Positions 1 through 8,744 of a DNA stretch of 64,000 bases are shown one piece after another (within the stretch, counting starts at the first letter, position 1; every line of letters starts with the position of its first letter). Made by a program: the position numbers and the translations under genes. The stretch is taken from contig NZ_JAHBRW010000002.1 in assembly GCF_018398315.1 (NCBI RefSeq), forward strand, positions 1,286,637-1,350,636, given 5' to 3'. Under the pieces are notes generated by a model. The model did no database searches. It was not told where the DNA came from and saw nothing but the letters and a program-made list of their open reading frames with translations. The DNA comes from Chelatococcus sp. YT9 (GTDB taxonomy: Bacteria > Pseudomonadota > Alphaproteobacteria > Rhizobiales > Beijerinckiaceae).

Positions 1-381
1 TTCGCCTGGATCGAGCTGAAACAACAGCAGGAGATCGTTCACGCGTTGATCGATCCGCCGTGCATCCCATCCCAGCAGGCGCGGGACCGTCGCAATGTTG
101 CGCGCGACCGTCCAATGGGGAAAGAGGCCGTTGCCTTGGATGACATAGCCGATCCGATGCCGCAGCGTGTCCTCCGGAATGGTCATGGTATCATGGCCAT
201 CGATGAGCACGCGGCCGCGGGTTGGCGCGATCAACCTGTTAATCATGCGCAGCAACGTCGATTTGCCTGCCCCTGAGGTCCCGACCACCACCGTGATAGT
301 GCCCGCCTCGACGGTCATCGACACGTCGTCCACGATCGCCGTATCGCCGATGCGTTTCGTGAGATGCTCGACCTCGATCAC
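1..381 (-). CDS. Osmoprotectant ABC transporter ATP-binding protein, N-terminal part (YehX/OpuCA-like)
   Basis: Only the first 127 codons are inside the window; the gene runs off the left edge. The visible part is an ABC ATPase N-terminus: the Walker A motif GTSGAGKST lies near residues 36-44, and the Q-loop region 'GYVIQGNGLFPHWTV' carries a Q and the 'LFPHWTV' form typical of glycine-betaine/choline importers (ProV/OpuCA/YehX). The GTG start overlaps the TGA stop of the upstream permease (GTGA), so the two are translationally coupled. With the permease and binding protein upstream it makes a YehZYX-type compatible-solute importer; the ATPase energises uptake at the inner membrane. The Walker B and signature motifs are outside the window. 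Family call is firm; the exact substrate is inferred. Confidence 0.88.
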   Translation of the reverse strand, partial: MIEVEHLTKRIGDTAIVDDVSMTVEAGTITVVVGTSGAGKSTLLRMINRLIAPTRGRVLIDGHDTMTIPEDTLRHRIGYVIQGNGLFPHWTVARNIATVPRLLGWDARRIDQRVNDLLLLFQLDPGE

Positions 382-1559
382 GCTGTTCCCCTGTCTGCAA
401 AATCGACCATTGCATCGAGGATGACCGCGGCGGCAAAGGCCATCGCGACGATGGGAATGGCACCGAGCAGAACAAGATCCATGGCGGTTTGCCCTATGCC
501 TTGGAAGATGAATGTTCCGAGGCCGCCGCCGCCGATCAATGCGGCAACGCTTGCAAGTCCCAAATTCTGGACGAGCACAATGCGGGCTCCCGCCAGAATG
601 ATTGGTAGGGAAAGCGGCAACTCGACGTGCAAGAGCCGTTGCCGCCGCGACATGCCCATGCCCCGCGCCGCATCTATCACGGCCGCGGAAACCTGATCCA
701 GCCCAACAACCGTATTGGCCACAATCGGCAGCAGGGAATAGAGAAATAAGGCGACAAAAGCCGGCGCAGCACCAATGCCTCGTATTCCAACGGCGTGCGC
801 CAGCGGCACGGTCGCGGCGAGATATCCGAGCGGTACCATAAGGATTCCGAACAGAGCGATGCTCGGTATCGTCTGGACTATGCCGAGCGTCTGAAGCGCG
901 GCGGCGCGAAGCCCCGCTCGCCTATGGCAAAGGATGCCCAGCGGCACGCCCACGGTGATCGCGCTGACGAGAGAGCCTATGGCAAGAAGGAGGTGCTGAT
1001 AGATCTCACGACCGAAGCTGTCGGACCGGTTAGCATATTCCTTCATCACTGAAAGATCGTTCCAGGCACCGGAGGTGATGATGAGCGCGATCACGAGAGC
1101 TGCCGAGACAAGCGCACCAACGCGCGCCGCGGGTGAGACGTGCAAGCGCGTCATGCTGTCCGCGACGAGCAGAGCCAATCCCAGCGCGAGCAGCCAAAAT
1201 CCGACGGCGGGAGAGATACGTGCAAAGCTGTTGCCTGCCGGTGTGAGCCATGTGGCGGCAAGGCCGACGGCTGGCAACAGGATGATGAGGCCCAGGGTGG
1301 CCGCTGCTAAGCGAGCCCAGGGCTGCCGGACAGACAGCGCGACTACGGCAGCCACCAGTACGGCAGATAACAGCGCTGCAATCCCGAACCACGGTAAAGC
1401 CTCGAACAGGGTGAAGGGCTGGCCGCTGGCGATCCGATTGGCGCGGACGGTGACGAAGGGAGACGGCCAGAGGGCGAACCCCAGGAAAAGCGTAATAAGG
1501 ATTCCGAGCCGGTCTATCGACAGGCGCTTTCCTCCGAGCGGTAGGCGGCAATCCGTCAT
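378..1559 (-). CDS. Osmoprotectant ABC transporter permease (YehY-like)
   Basis: A 393-residue, very hydrophobic inner-membrane protein. The C-terminal half (about residues 185-390) is a BPD_transp_1 permease domain with the coupling motif 'AARGMGMSRRQRLLHVELPLSLP' region (about 290-312) and 'VALIGGGGLGTFIFQG' near 338-353, typical of ProW/OpuCB/YehY. The N-terminal half adds several membrane segments, as in YehY (about 385 residues), rather than the short OpuCB form. It lies 34 bp downstream of the binding protein and its stop overlaps the ATPase start. This order (binding protein, permease, ATPase) supports a betaine or related compatible-solute importer. YehY systems are low-affinity in enterobacteria, so the physiological solute here is uncertain. 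Confidence 0.9.
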   Translation of the reverse strand: MTDCRLPLGGKRLSIDRLGILITLFLGFALWPSPFVTVRANRIASGQPFTLFEALPWFGIAALLSAVLVAAVVALSVRQPWARLAAATLGLIILLPAVGLAATWLTPAGNSFARISPAVGFWLLALGLALLVADSMTRLHVSPAARVGALVSAALVIALIITSGAWNDLSVMKEYANRSDSFGREIYQHLLLAIGSLVSAITVGVPLGILCHRRAGLRAAALQTLGIVQTIPSIALFGILMVPLGYLAATVPLAHAVGIRGIGAAPAFVALFLYSLLPIVANTVVGLDQVSAAVIDAARGMGMSRRQRLLHVELPLSLPIILAGARIVLVQNLGLASVAALIGGGGLGTFIFQGIGQTAMDLVLLGAIPIVAMAFAAAVILDAMVDFADRGTA

Positions 1560-1593
1560 CCGTTGCGGGTTTCGCCGAATGGCGTGCGGGTCC

Positions 1594-2502
1594 TCACTTC
1601 ACGAAACCTTTGGATTTCAGATAGTCTGTGGCAACAGCCTTTGCCGGCTCACCGCCTAGCTGAACCTTCGCGTTAAGCCCCTGCAGCGTCGTCAGATCGA
1701 GAGACTGGAAAATTGGCTTCAGAATGTCTGCGATTTTCGGATTGTCCTTGAGGACCGCCTCTCGGATGATCGGTGTAGGCGCATAAACAGGCTGCACATT
1801 CTTGTCGTCGGCGAGCACCACCAGGTCGGAGGCCGCGATCCCTCCGTCCGTTCCGTAGACCATCGCGGCGTTTGAGCCGTTGGTCTTGTCCGCGGCCGCC
1901 TTGATCGTCGTCGCCGTATCCCCGCCCGACAATACGATCAACTGGTCGGGTTTCATCGCGAAACCATATGCCGTCTGAAAGGCGGGCAGGGCGGCTGCCG
2001 AGTTAACGAACTCGGCTGAGGCGGCGAGCACCACCTTACCGCCACCGGCGACCCACTTGCCAAAATCGGACATGGTCGCAAGCTTGTTGGGTTCCGCGAT
2101 ATCCTTACGAACAGCGATTGCCCAGGTATTGTTGGCGGGCGCCGGAACGAGCCAAACGATTTTATTGGCGTCGTAGTCGAGCGTCTTGGCCGCTTCAAAG
2201 CCTTTTGCGCTGTCCTTCCAAAGCGGGTCGTCGGCCTTGTTGAAGAAGAAGCCTGCGTTCCCGGTATACTCGGGATAGATGTCGATCTCACCCGCGATGA
2301 TCGCCTTCCGGACCACAGGCGTTGCGCCGAGCTGAATGCGATCCTGAGTCTTGATGCCGTTGGCATTCAGCGCGACCTGTATGATGTTGCCAAGAACCGA
2401 GCCCTCGGTGTCGATCTTGGATGAGACCACCACATCCGCTTGCGCAGGAATTGAGGCGCCCACGACAAGGCTTGCGGCGAGCATTGTCATCAACAGCTTC
2501 AT
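1594..2502 (-). CDS. osmF: Osmoprotectant ABC transporter periplasmic binding protein (OsmF/YehZ-like)
   Basis: A 302-residue secreted solute-binding protein of the OpuAC/ProX family. The start at 2502 is chosen because GGGAGG sits just upstream and residues 1-22 form a classic Sec signal peptide ending in ANA-like 'IPAQA'. The mature part begins 'DVVVSSKIDTEGSVLGNII' and has the family hallmark 'GEIDIYPEYTGN', in which aromatic and acidic residues shape the trimethylammonium-binding cage. An in-frame ORF extends upstream but reads across the leader and is not homologous. It is the first gene of a three-gene operon (binding protein, permease, ATPase). It would capture a betaine-like solute in the periplasm. 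Expression is likely osmotically controlled by analogy; no operator is evident. Confidence 0.9.
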   Translation of the reverse strand: MKLLMTMLAASLVVGASIPAQADVVVSSKIDTEGSVLGNIIQVALNANGIKTQDRIQLGATPVVRKAIIAGEIDIYPEYTGNAGFFFNKADDPLWKDSAKGFEAAKTLDYDANKIVWLVPAPANNTWAIAVRKDIAEPNKLATMSDFGKWVAGGGKVVLAASAEFVNSAAALPAFQTAYGFAMKPDQLIVLSGGDTATTIKAAADKTNGSNAAMVYGTDGGIAASDLVVLADDKNVQPVYAPTPIIREAVLKDNPKIADILKPIFQSLDLTTLQGLNAKVQLGGEPAKAVATDYLKSKGFVK

Positions 2503-2841
2503 CGGACGACCTCCCGTGGACATTGCTCGCATGATCTTAGAACCTTCCGACCGATATAGCATCCCCGACCCGCCTCGGACCGGCCGAGGGACAACCCCGA
2601 GCCCGGGCAGGGGTTCCACAATTCCCCGGGTATGATGAACGTCATCTCGCCGCTCAGCTCGAGATTTACCCGTGCCGGTTCCCGGCGGCTCCCGAAAACG
2701 GCCTGAGTTCTCGCCACGTCAGCGCAAGCGCACCCACCACTTCAAGGAGCCGATTTGAAGATCCAAGCCTCACCATGAGACTACAAAGCCAAGCTGTTGT
2801 GTGCAATAAGCCGCTGATCTCAGTCGCACATTGGACGGATA
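2503..2841. other. Divergent intergenic region osmF / lldD
   Basis: 339 bp between two diverging genes. It holds the ribosome-binding site of osmF (GGGAGG next to 2510) and a weak GGA-type site just before the lldD ATG at 2842. Short open frames here are leader shadows. I see no convincing operator palindrome and no RNA gene. Confidence 0.5.
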
Positions 2842-3975
2842 ATGATAATTTCAGCCCCTACGGATTATCGCGAGGCCGCACGTCGGAAGCTTCCGGCCTT
2901 CCTCTTCCACTATGCCGATGGGGGCGCCTATTCCGAGCATACATTGCAGCGCAATGTCGCCGATCTCTCAGCTGTCGCTCTGAAGCAGCGCGTTCTCAAG
3001 AACATGGCTTCCTTGAGTCTGGAAACCGAACTATTCGGACGCAAGTTGATGTTGCCGGTGATCATCGCGCCAGTCGGCCTCACGGGGATGTATGCGCGGC
3101 GAGGGGAGGTCCAGGCTGCGAAGGCCGCCCATAAGAAAGGCATCCCGTTCACCCTCTCGACTGTCTCGGTCTGCCCCATTGAGGAGGTTCAGAAGCAGTC
3201 GCCTTCCCCCATATGGTTCCAGCTCTATGTGCTGAAGGACCGTGGCTTCATGCGCAATGCCCTGGAACGGGCACAGGCTGCTGGCATCGACACTCTTGTC
3301 TTCACGGTTGATATGCCGGTGCCCGGCGCGCGCTATCGCGATGCGCATTCCGGCATGTCCGGCCCGCACGCTAATATCCGCCGTATCTGGCAGGCGGTGA
3401 CACATCCATCCTGGGCGCTCGACGTCGGGCTCAAGGGGAAACCCCATGATCTCGGCAATATATCAACCTATCTCGGCAAACCGACTGGCTTGGAGGACTA
3501 CATCGGCTGGCTCGGGTCGAATTTTGATCCATCGATCAGCTGGAAGGATCTTGAATGGATCCGTGAATTCTGGAAGGGCCATATGGTGATCAAGGGAATC
3601 CTTGATCCCGACGATGCGCGCGACGCCATCTCCTTTGGAGCCGATGGCATCGTGGTGTCCAACCATGGAGGGCGCCAGCTGGACGGCGTTCTTTCGACGG
3701 CACGGGCCTTGCCGGTTATCGCAGATGCTGTTCAGGGCAAGATCAAGGTCCTCGCCGATTCCGGCATTCGTACCGGCCTTGACGTCGTGCGCATGATCGC
3801 CCTCGGCGCTGACGCCGTGCTGCTGGGCCGAGCCTTCGTTTATGCACTGTCCACCGCGGGCGAAGCCGGGGTGACGCATCTCCTTGACCTTTTCGAGAAG
3901 GAAATGCGCGTCGCGATGACATTGACGGGCGCTCACAGCATCGCCGAGATCACACGGGAGAGCCTTGTCAGCTGA
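2842..3975 (+). CDS. lldD: L-lactate dehydrogenase (FMN-dependent, quinone-linked)
   Basis: A 377-residue FMN-dependent alpha-hydroxy-acid dehydrogenase. It oxidises L-lactate to pyruvate and passes electrons to the membrane quinone pool. The protein is recognisably collinear with E. coli LldD from the first residues ('[18 protein letters not shown]', '[17 protein letters not shown]') to the end. Visible landmarks are '[14 protein letters not shown]', '[13 protein letters not shown]', '[15 protein letters not shown]', the active-site '[11 protein letters not shown]' (catalytic His with FMN/substrate-binding Arg, about residues 273-283) and '[29 protein letters not shown]', the FMN phosphate loop. 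It stands alone, without lldP or lldR next to it, and converges with the TSUP permease. Identification is strong at family and close-homolog level. Confidence 0.95.
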   Translation: MIISAPTDYREAARRKLPAFLFHYADGGAYSEHTLQRNVADLSAVALKQRVLKNMASLSLETELFGRKLMLPVIIAPVGLTGMYARRGEVQAAKAAHKKGIPFTLSTVSVCPIEEVQKQSPSPIWFQLYVLKDRGFMRNALERAQAAGIDTLVFTVDMPVPGARYRDAHSGMSGPHANIRRIWQAVTHPSWALDVGLKGKPHDLGNISTYLGKPTGLEDYIGWLGSNFDPSISWKDLEWIREFWKGHMVIKGILDPDDARDAISFGADGIVVSNHGGRQLDGVLSTARALPVIADAVQGKIKVLADSGIRTGLDVVRMIALGADAVLLGRAFVYALSTAGEAGVTHLLDLFEKEMRVAMTLTGAHSIAEITRESLVS

Positions 3976-4018
3976 CTGGGCTAATGCCACGAGGCGCAAG
4001 CCATGCCCGTCTGGCGCT

Positions 4019-4053
4019 GATGAGCCGCGGTTATTGTGGCGCGCTGGCTCATC
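4019..4053. terminator. Candidate hairpin between convergent lldD and permease genes
   Basis: Perfect 8-bp arms GATGAGCC and GGCTCATC enclose a 19-nt loop that can pair further (GCG with CGC). It lies in the 121-bp gap between two converging genes, where a bidirectional terminator is expected. There is no clear T-run, so support is structural only. Confidence 0.4.
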
Positions 4054-4096
4054 CGCCCGCGCATTGGCTTTTGAGCTGATACGCTGCTGATCACGT

Positions 4097-4846
4097 CTAC
4101 ATCACAGACGTTGCGATCATTTCCAGGCCCAGAAGCAAGAGGCAGATCAGAAACCAACGGCGGAAACTCGCGGGACCGATCCTGTTCCGCAACATCTGCC
4201 CGGCCCACATGCCGGCAAGCGCGGGACCGACGGCCACTAAGGAGAGAGCCAGATTCTCCACGCGGAACGCTCCGTGCCAGCCGAGGCCGGCGGCGAGTGC
4301 AACCGTCGATACCGTGAACGACAAGCCAAGCGCTTGCACCAGATCATCTTTGTTCAGCCCCAGCGCCTGAAGATAAGGCACGGCGGGTATCACGAACACG
4401 CCGGTGCCCCCCGTTATCAGACCTGTCACCAGCCCAGCGAGAGGCGATACCCACGGTTCCATCCCGGCGGGAACGCGCAACGGGCGCGCGATAAGTGTGT
4501 AGGCCGCGTAGACGACCAACGCGACGCCAAGCGCGGCGGTGGAGCGATGTGTATCGCCGCCGCTGAGCAACGAGGATCCCGTCAATGTGCCGATGATAAT
4601 TGCAAGCATCATTGGCCAAAGCCTGCGGAGCAGAGCGCCGAAGCGCGGCCCGGCCAGAACCTGCCAGACATTGGTCACGAAGGACGGGATGAGGAGCAGG
4701 GTCGCAGCGAGCAGGGGTGACATCAGCGAACCCAGGACGCCCATAGCCATCGTCGGCAGCCCCATGCCAGTCACACCCTTGACGAGGCCAGCGGCGAGGA
4801 AGGTCGCGGCAACCGCGATGATGAATGTGATCGGATTTTCAGCCAT
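4097..4846 (-). CDS. TSUP (TauE/SafE) family anion permease
   Basis: A 249-residue inner-membrane protein with about eight hydrophobic segments, the length usual for the TauE/SafE (TSUP) family. The family-type glycine-rich repeats are seen near the start ('AAGLVKGVTGMGLPTMAMGVLG') and again in the second half ('GLVTGLITGGTGVFVIPAVPYLQALGL'), reflecting the internal duplication. TSUP proteins carry sulfite, sulfoacetate, sulfolactate or other organic anions, usually outward. The gene is read away from a LysR regulator 96 bp away, which probably controls it. No sulfonate genes are adjacent, so the transported anion is unknown. Confidence 0.85.
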   Translation of the reverse strand: MAENPITFIIAVAATFLAAGLVKGVTGMGLPTMAMGVLGSLMSPLLAATLLLIPSFVTNVWQVLAGPRFGALLRRLWPMMLAIIIGTLTGSSLLSGGDTHRSTAALGVALVVYAAYTLIARPLRVPAGMEPWVSPLAGLVTGLITGGTGVFVIPAVPYLQALGLNKDDLVQALGLSFTVSTVALAAGLGWHGAFRVENLALSLVAVGPALAGMWAGQMLRNRIGPASFRRWFLICLLLLGLEMIATSVM

Positions 4847-4942
4847 GAGTGCTGGATAACAAAGCCGGCGGCTCGCGCAATGTGGAAGATCCGTCGACAG
4901 CCTTCGGCTGGCCCGAAGGATGAATGTGGGCTACACTGCTTC

Positions 4943-5917
4943 ATGCGTTTTGATCTCGCAGATCTCCGTCTCTTTCTGGCAGTGGCGGAGGCGGGCAGTA
5001 TTACCGGCGGCGCCGCCGAGGCCGGGCTCTCGCTGGCCGCCGCGAGCGAGCGATTGCGTGATATGGAGGCCGAAGGCGGCGTCAGACTGCTCGACCGCGG
5101 TCGCCGAGGCGTGATGCTCACCGAGGCCGGCGCTGCGCTGGCCCATCACGCCCGGATCATCCTGCGCCAGATGACCCAGATGCGCGGCGAGCTTGGCCAA
5201 TATGCAACTGGTCTCCGCGAGACCGTTCGCATTCTGGCGAACACGGCTGCCCATACGGAGCTCCTGCCCCCCAGACTGGCGCCTTGGATGGCGAGGAATC
5301 CGAGGATCGATGTTGAGTTGAAGGAACGGCAAAGCGTCGAGGTTGCGAAGGCGCTGTCTCGAGGACTGGCTGATGTCGGTATTTTCTCCGATGCCGTCGA
5401 TACGGCTGGGCTTGCGCTGCATCCCTTCGCGGTTGACCGATTGGCTGTGGTCGTCTCAAGGGATCACGTCCTTTCGGCACGGAAATACGTCCTCCTCAGG
5501 GACATTGTGGGCGAGCGCTGTGTCGGGTTGATCGACGGAGCTCTGCAGGAGCACATCGAAGCTCAGGCTGCGAAACTCGGTGCAAAACTCAAGATGCGGA
5601 TCCGGATGCGGACCTTTGAGGGCATTTGCCAGATGGTAGCGAGTGGCGTCGGGTATGGGATCATCCCGGAAACTGCCGCGCGCCGCCACTTGCGATCTGG
5701 AAGAATTGCCATAATCAGGCTCTCTGATGATTGGGCAACCCGCCGGCTGGTGGTGGGCGTAAGCGCAGAGACGTCTCTGACCGCGCCTCTCCTGGAGTTA
5801 CTTGGGCATTTGACGCATGGTGCTAATTATAAGGCACCGCGCCAGAACTTTACGGCACCCGATTGTTCGGGAGGGCAAGCCGCGGAGCGCTCATGTAACC
5901 CCACTGCGGAGCGATAG
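4943..5917 (+). CDS. LysR-family transcriptional regulator
   Basis: 324 residues. The N-terminal winged helix-turn-helix (about 3-60) reads 'FDLADLRLFLAVAEAGSITGGAAEAGLSLAAASERLRDMEAEGGVRLLDR', the standard LysR DNA-binding head, followed by a linker helix and a LysR_substrate periplasmic-binding-like effector domain (about 90-290). The start at 4943 gives the canonical 'MRFDLADLRLF' head; the longer frame adds 21 non-homologous residues. The last 30 or so residues ('APRQNFTAPDCSGGQ...') are outside the usual domain and run into the degenerate region downstream, so the original stop may have been lost. It is divergent from the TSUP permease, which is its likely target. LysR proteins normally also repress themselves. 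Confidence 0.88.
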   Translation: MRFDLADLRLFLAVAEAGSITGGAAEAGLSLAAASERLRDMEAEGGVRLLDRGRRGVMLTEAGAALAHHARIILRQMTQMRGELGQYATGLRETVRILANTAAHTELLPPRLAPWMARNPRIDVELKERQSVEVAKALSRGLADVGIFSDAVDTAGLALHPFAVDRLAVVVSRDHVLSARKYVLLRDIVGERCVGLIDGALQEHIEAQAAKLGAKLKMRIRMRTFEGICQMVASGVGYGIIPETAARRHLRSGRIAIIRLSDDWATRRLVVGVSAETSLTAPLLELLGHLTHGANYKAPRQNFTAPDCSGGQAAERSCNPTAER

Positions 5918-5976
5918 CAAAGGGGTCTGCCTATAAGGGTGATCCTCGGGCGGGGGCACCCAACAAAAGAGCCTTC

Positions 5977-6252
5977 TGCGCGGAAAACGCCCGATAAAGC
6001 TAAGCTGTTCACTGCGAAATGCTTGCCGGGCGTCGTGAGAGCAAAATGAAGGCTCTCCCGCCCGCAGGTTACTGTCGTGGAGTTGGTCGCAGGCTCGAAT
6101 GCTGAGAGGTGAAAGTCGGCTTCCTCATTCTCGCCGTATGTAACCACCCGCAGCCCGCGCTCACGCGCACGCGTGATGACCACATCGCATTCGGCCATAT
6201 CCCGATTGATGATGACTATACTACCCGGCGCCATGCCAGAAAAAATTGCGCT
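5977..6252 (-). pseudogene. Fragment of a Mur-ligase-like (MurF/cyanophycin-synthetase-type) protein
   Basis: On the minus strand an open frame carries about 90 residues that resemble the part of Mur ligases linking the central ATPase and C-terminal domains: 'SAIFSGMAPGSIVIINRD', 'VVTYGENEEADFHLSAFE' and 'LTTPGKHFAVNSLALSGV' match the family pattern (a 'GG.AVINRD' strand, a 'FG....AD' strand and 'G.H...N.LA'). Flanking residues in the same frame are not homologous. There is no ATP-binding P-loop and no C-terminal domain, so this is a gene relic, not a working ligase. Its upstream end lies within about 60 bp of an adhesin relic on the other strand. The assignment is from remembered family patterns and needs a profile search. 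Confidence 0.55.
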
Positions 6253-6308
6253 CTTTTTTCGGCGGGTCGGCAGCGTCGGCGAAACGAGGCACAACACCAA
6301 TCTGCCGC

Positions 6309-7238
6309 GTGGCATGGCCGGATGCCGACGCAGATCCAGATGCGGATGCTGACGCTGACGCCGACCTCGACGCTGTCGACGATGTTGACACAGTTGGCGT
6401 GACGGCGACGACCGCCTAGACAACCAACCAGGACAGCCAGTTCTATCTTCTCGCGGTCGGTACCTTCGAGAGCACAACGCCAACATTCACTGTCGGTGTC
6501 AATTCATCCACTGACGCTGTGTTCGACGTCCAGGTGAATAGCATCGCTACCGTACTCTCGAACGTCGCTGGCGTTCTTGATCTTCTCGGAATTGATGTGA
6601 TTGCAGATAGTCATGTCAGGATCACAGCGGAAGATCTGGAGCCAGGCAACTATCGCCTGGAGTATAGTGGTGGTGGCTTGCTCAGTGCTGGCCTCACGGT
6701 GACGGCAACGGGTGTTTACACCAACACCGCGGTTGAGGTGGAAACTGTCACCGGCAACGTGCTGGATGATGACTCGCTTGGAGCCGGTGGAACGGCCGAA
6801 TTGCGGATCGACTCCGGGGCTGGCTTCGTTCCAGTAACGGATGGGCTGCAGGTCACCGGCCAGCATGGGACGCTGACCATCAATCAGGATGGCTCCTACA
6901 GCTACCAGCCCAATGCCGACGCGAGCGTCGTAGGCCAAGCTGATGTGTTCACTTATCAGTTGGTCCATCCGACGCAGGGGACAGTGGCAGCCACCCTGAC
7001 GATCAACATCGAGGCTGGCGGCTCAACTATGGTCGCATCCTCCGCGTCGGCGCCGGCCAATACGGAGACCGATATCAATGTTTGGCTGGCCACGGAAGCC
7101 AGTCTCGATGGTACCGTGTTTGCGGATCAAGGCTCGGCGGACAGTGACAATCCGCCAGCCCCTCAGGCTGAAGACGATCCAACGGCTCTCGTCGGCGTTG
7201 TTCAGGCGCCGGAGAATGGAGCCTGGGATATAGGCTGA
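6309..7238 (+). pseudogene. C-terminal remnant of a large repeat surface protein (BapA/VCBS-type adhesin)
   Basis: One frame reads across 6309-7238 as the tail of a long surface protein. It starts with an Asp/Ala-rich stretch (about 6321-6370, alternating D-A pairs), continues 'DVDTVGVTATTA', meets an in-frame TAG at 6417-6419, then resumes 'QFYLLAVGTFESTTPTFTVG' and a beta-sandwich repeat 'VTGNVLDDDSLGAGG...HGTLTINQDGSYSYQPNADASV...DVFTYQL', typical of VCBS/Ig-like repeats in type-I-secreted biofilm adhesins. The 5' end is missing; upstream sequence is an unrelated Mur-ligase relic. The longest intact ORF (GTG at 6519) starts inside a domain with no secretion signal. A strong terminator follows at 7246. 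I read this as a deletion-truncated, inactivated gene. Confidence 0.7.
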
Positions 7239-7245
7239 TGTCCCT

Positions 7246-7273
7246 GTGCTCCCAGTTCCTCAATTGGGAGCAC
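7246..7273 (+). terminator. Rho-independent terminator of the adhesin remnant
   Basis: Nine perfect base pairs (GTGCTCCCA with TGGGAGCAC), extendable to twelve with one G-U pair and a 4-nt loop, begin 8 bp after the adhesin stop and are followed by GCTTCTTTC. This is the clearest intrinsic terminator in the window and shows that the 3' end of the broken gene is original. Confidence 0.8.
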
Positions 7274-7476
7274 GCTTCTTTCGATGATCAAAGGCTTAGT
7301 TAGGCCTGCCGATCGCGGCCACACGTAGCACCCGCCTGATCCTTCAGGCGGATGCGCTCGCGTTGGCTCAAGAGGCCATTCAAGGCGTCATTGTAAAGGG
7401 CTAAATGTCCGCTGTTATGGACTTCGCGTGTTCGCGTCTATGTCGGGTATGAGAGTACATCTCGTCTGCACTTCGG

Positions 7477-8307
7477 CTAGCGATCAGCCTTCAGCATGTA
7501 AGATTTCACCTCGCCCGCGGGTATTGCGTCCTTTGCATAAGTAAAGGTGCCGTAGTCCTTGACCTCCCGCGCAGCGCGCATCAACCCGGCGAGGGCGGCC
7601 CTGGCAAATGAGCCGCCGACACTGATCCGCTTGACGCCGGCTTCCGCCAATTCGTCGACGGTGAAGATCTGCTCTCCAAGGCCCATCACGACATTCACGG
7701 GCCGGTTGACTGAGGAGCAGACTACGCGAATAGTTTCGAGATTTGGCAGGCCGGGCGCATACAGCACATCCGCGCCAGCTTTCTCGAAAGCCTGCAGGCG
7801 GCGTATGGTATCGTCCAGATCGGTCTTCCCGTGCAGAAAGTTCTCGGTGCGCGCGGTCAGAAGAAACGGATGCTTGCGAGCCTCCTCGGCCGCGGCAGCC
7901 ACTCGCTCGACCGCCAGACCAAATGCGTAAATCGGGTCTGCGGGATTGCCGGTCGCGTCTTCGATCGAACCGCCAACGAGGCCGGCCGCGGATGCCATCG
8001 AGATCGTCTGGGAACAAGAGCCCGGATCTGCCCCAAAGCCATCCTCGAGGTCAGCGGAGACGGGAAGATTTGTGGCCTCAACGATCTCGCGCGCATTTTG
8101 CAGGACGGCCTTCCGGGAGAGCGCTGCGGCAGAATCCTGCCGCCCTATCGAGAAGGCAAATCCGGCACTCGTTGTGGCCAGCGCCTCGAAGCCTAGCGCT
8201 GTCAGGATGCGTGCGGAGCCCGCATCCCATGGGTTGGGAAGGACGAACGCGCCAGGCCGACGATGCAAATCCCGGAACACCTCAAACTTGTTCGCTTGAC
8301 TGGTCAT
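7477..8307 (-). CDS. Isocitrate lyase / PEP mutase superfamily protein
   Basis: 276 residues with the (beta/alpha)8 fold signatures of the ICL/PEP-mutase superfamily: 'FVLPNPWDAGSARILTALGFEALATTSAGF' (20-50), 'PVSADLEDGFG' (82-92, Mg-binding acidic cluster), 'GSIEDATG' (113-120) and 'LLTARTENFLHG'. The KKCGH-type loop with its catalytic Cys, present in isocitrate and methylisocitrate lyases, is absent. That places it in the PEP-phosphonomutase-like/oxaloacetate-decarboxylase-like branch of uncharacterised enzymes. The start at 8307 follows a GGGAGGG ribosome-binding site. It is monocistronic, 437 bp downstream of a family-5 binding protein on the same strand. It probably cleaves or forms a C-C (or C-P) bond next to a 2-oxo acid; the substrate is unknown. 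Confidence 0.8.
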   Translation of the reverse strand: MTSQANKFEVFRDLHRRPGAFVLPNPWDAGSARILTALGFEALATTSAGFAFSIGRQDSAAALSRKAVLQNAREIVEATNLPVSADLEDGFGADPGSCSQTISMASAAGLVGGSIEDATGNPADPIYAFGLAVERVAAAAEEARKHPFLLTARTENFLHGKTDLDDTIRRLQAFEKAGADVLYAPGLPNLETIRVVCSSVNRPVNVVMGLGEQIFTVDELAEAGVKRISVGGSFARAALAGLMRAAREVKDYGTFTYAKDAIPAGEVKSYMLKADR

Positions 8308-8744
8308 CCTTCCCTCCCGCGGTGGCAGCTCGATACTTAGCACGGGCTGAACGAAAAGAGGGGCGCCCCTGGGGTCTCCTCGGCGTTATACGTCAAAAGC
8401 GGCGATTGACCTGCGATCCGCAGTTGGTCCTGCAGCGCTCCATCCGCTCATCACCGCGAGCACGCTCTGTTAGGTACCTTTGTCGGCCAGTGCCGAATAG
8501 ACAGCTATGAGCCCGGGGCTGCTTCTATCGTCCGACGATTTGCACCGGTAGTGTGTTGGCTCCGACCTTGCGGCTTCGGATTGACAATTCGGTTCTCATT
8601 GGCCGTGCCTTAGGCAACCCCCTTACTTGCACATTTTCCTCCGGGGAGGGTGCAGAGAGCACTTCCGCTGTCGAACAGCGGCTGTGCCCACTGCTTCCGT
8701 GCATTTGGGCAACGGTTTCGTGTTGCTGCCCCCGAGGGGTACGG
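8308..8744. other. Non-coding gap
   Basis: 437 bp between two minus-strand genes. Long frames crossing it on the plus strand are shadows of the binding-protein gene. I see no coding pattern, RNA gene or strong terminator; a small CCCC-TC-GGGG element near 8730 is too short to call. Confidence 0.4.

Noticed and set aside
6519-7238. Calling the 239-codon ORF an intact gene from GTG 6519
   Set aside because: Family-like sequence continues in frame upstream past a TAG at 6417, and the GTG is inside a domain with no signal peptide or ribosome-binding site, so a remnant is the better reading.
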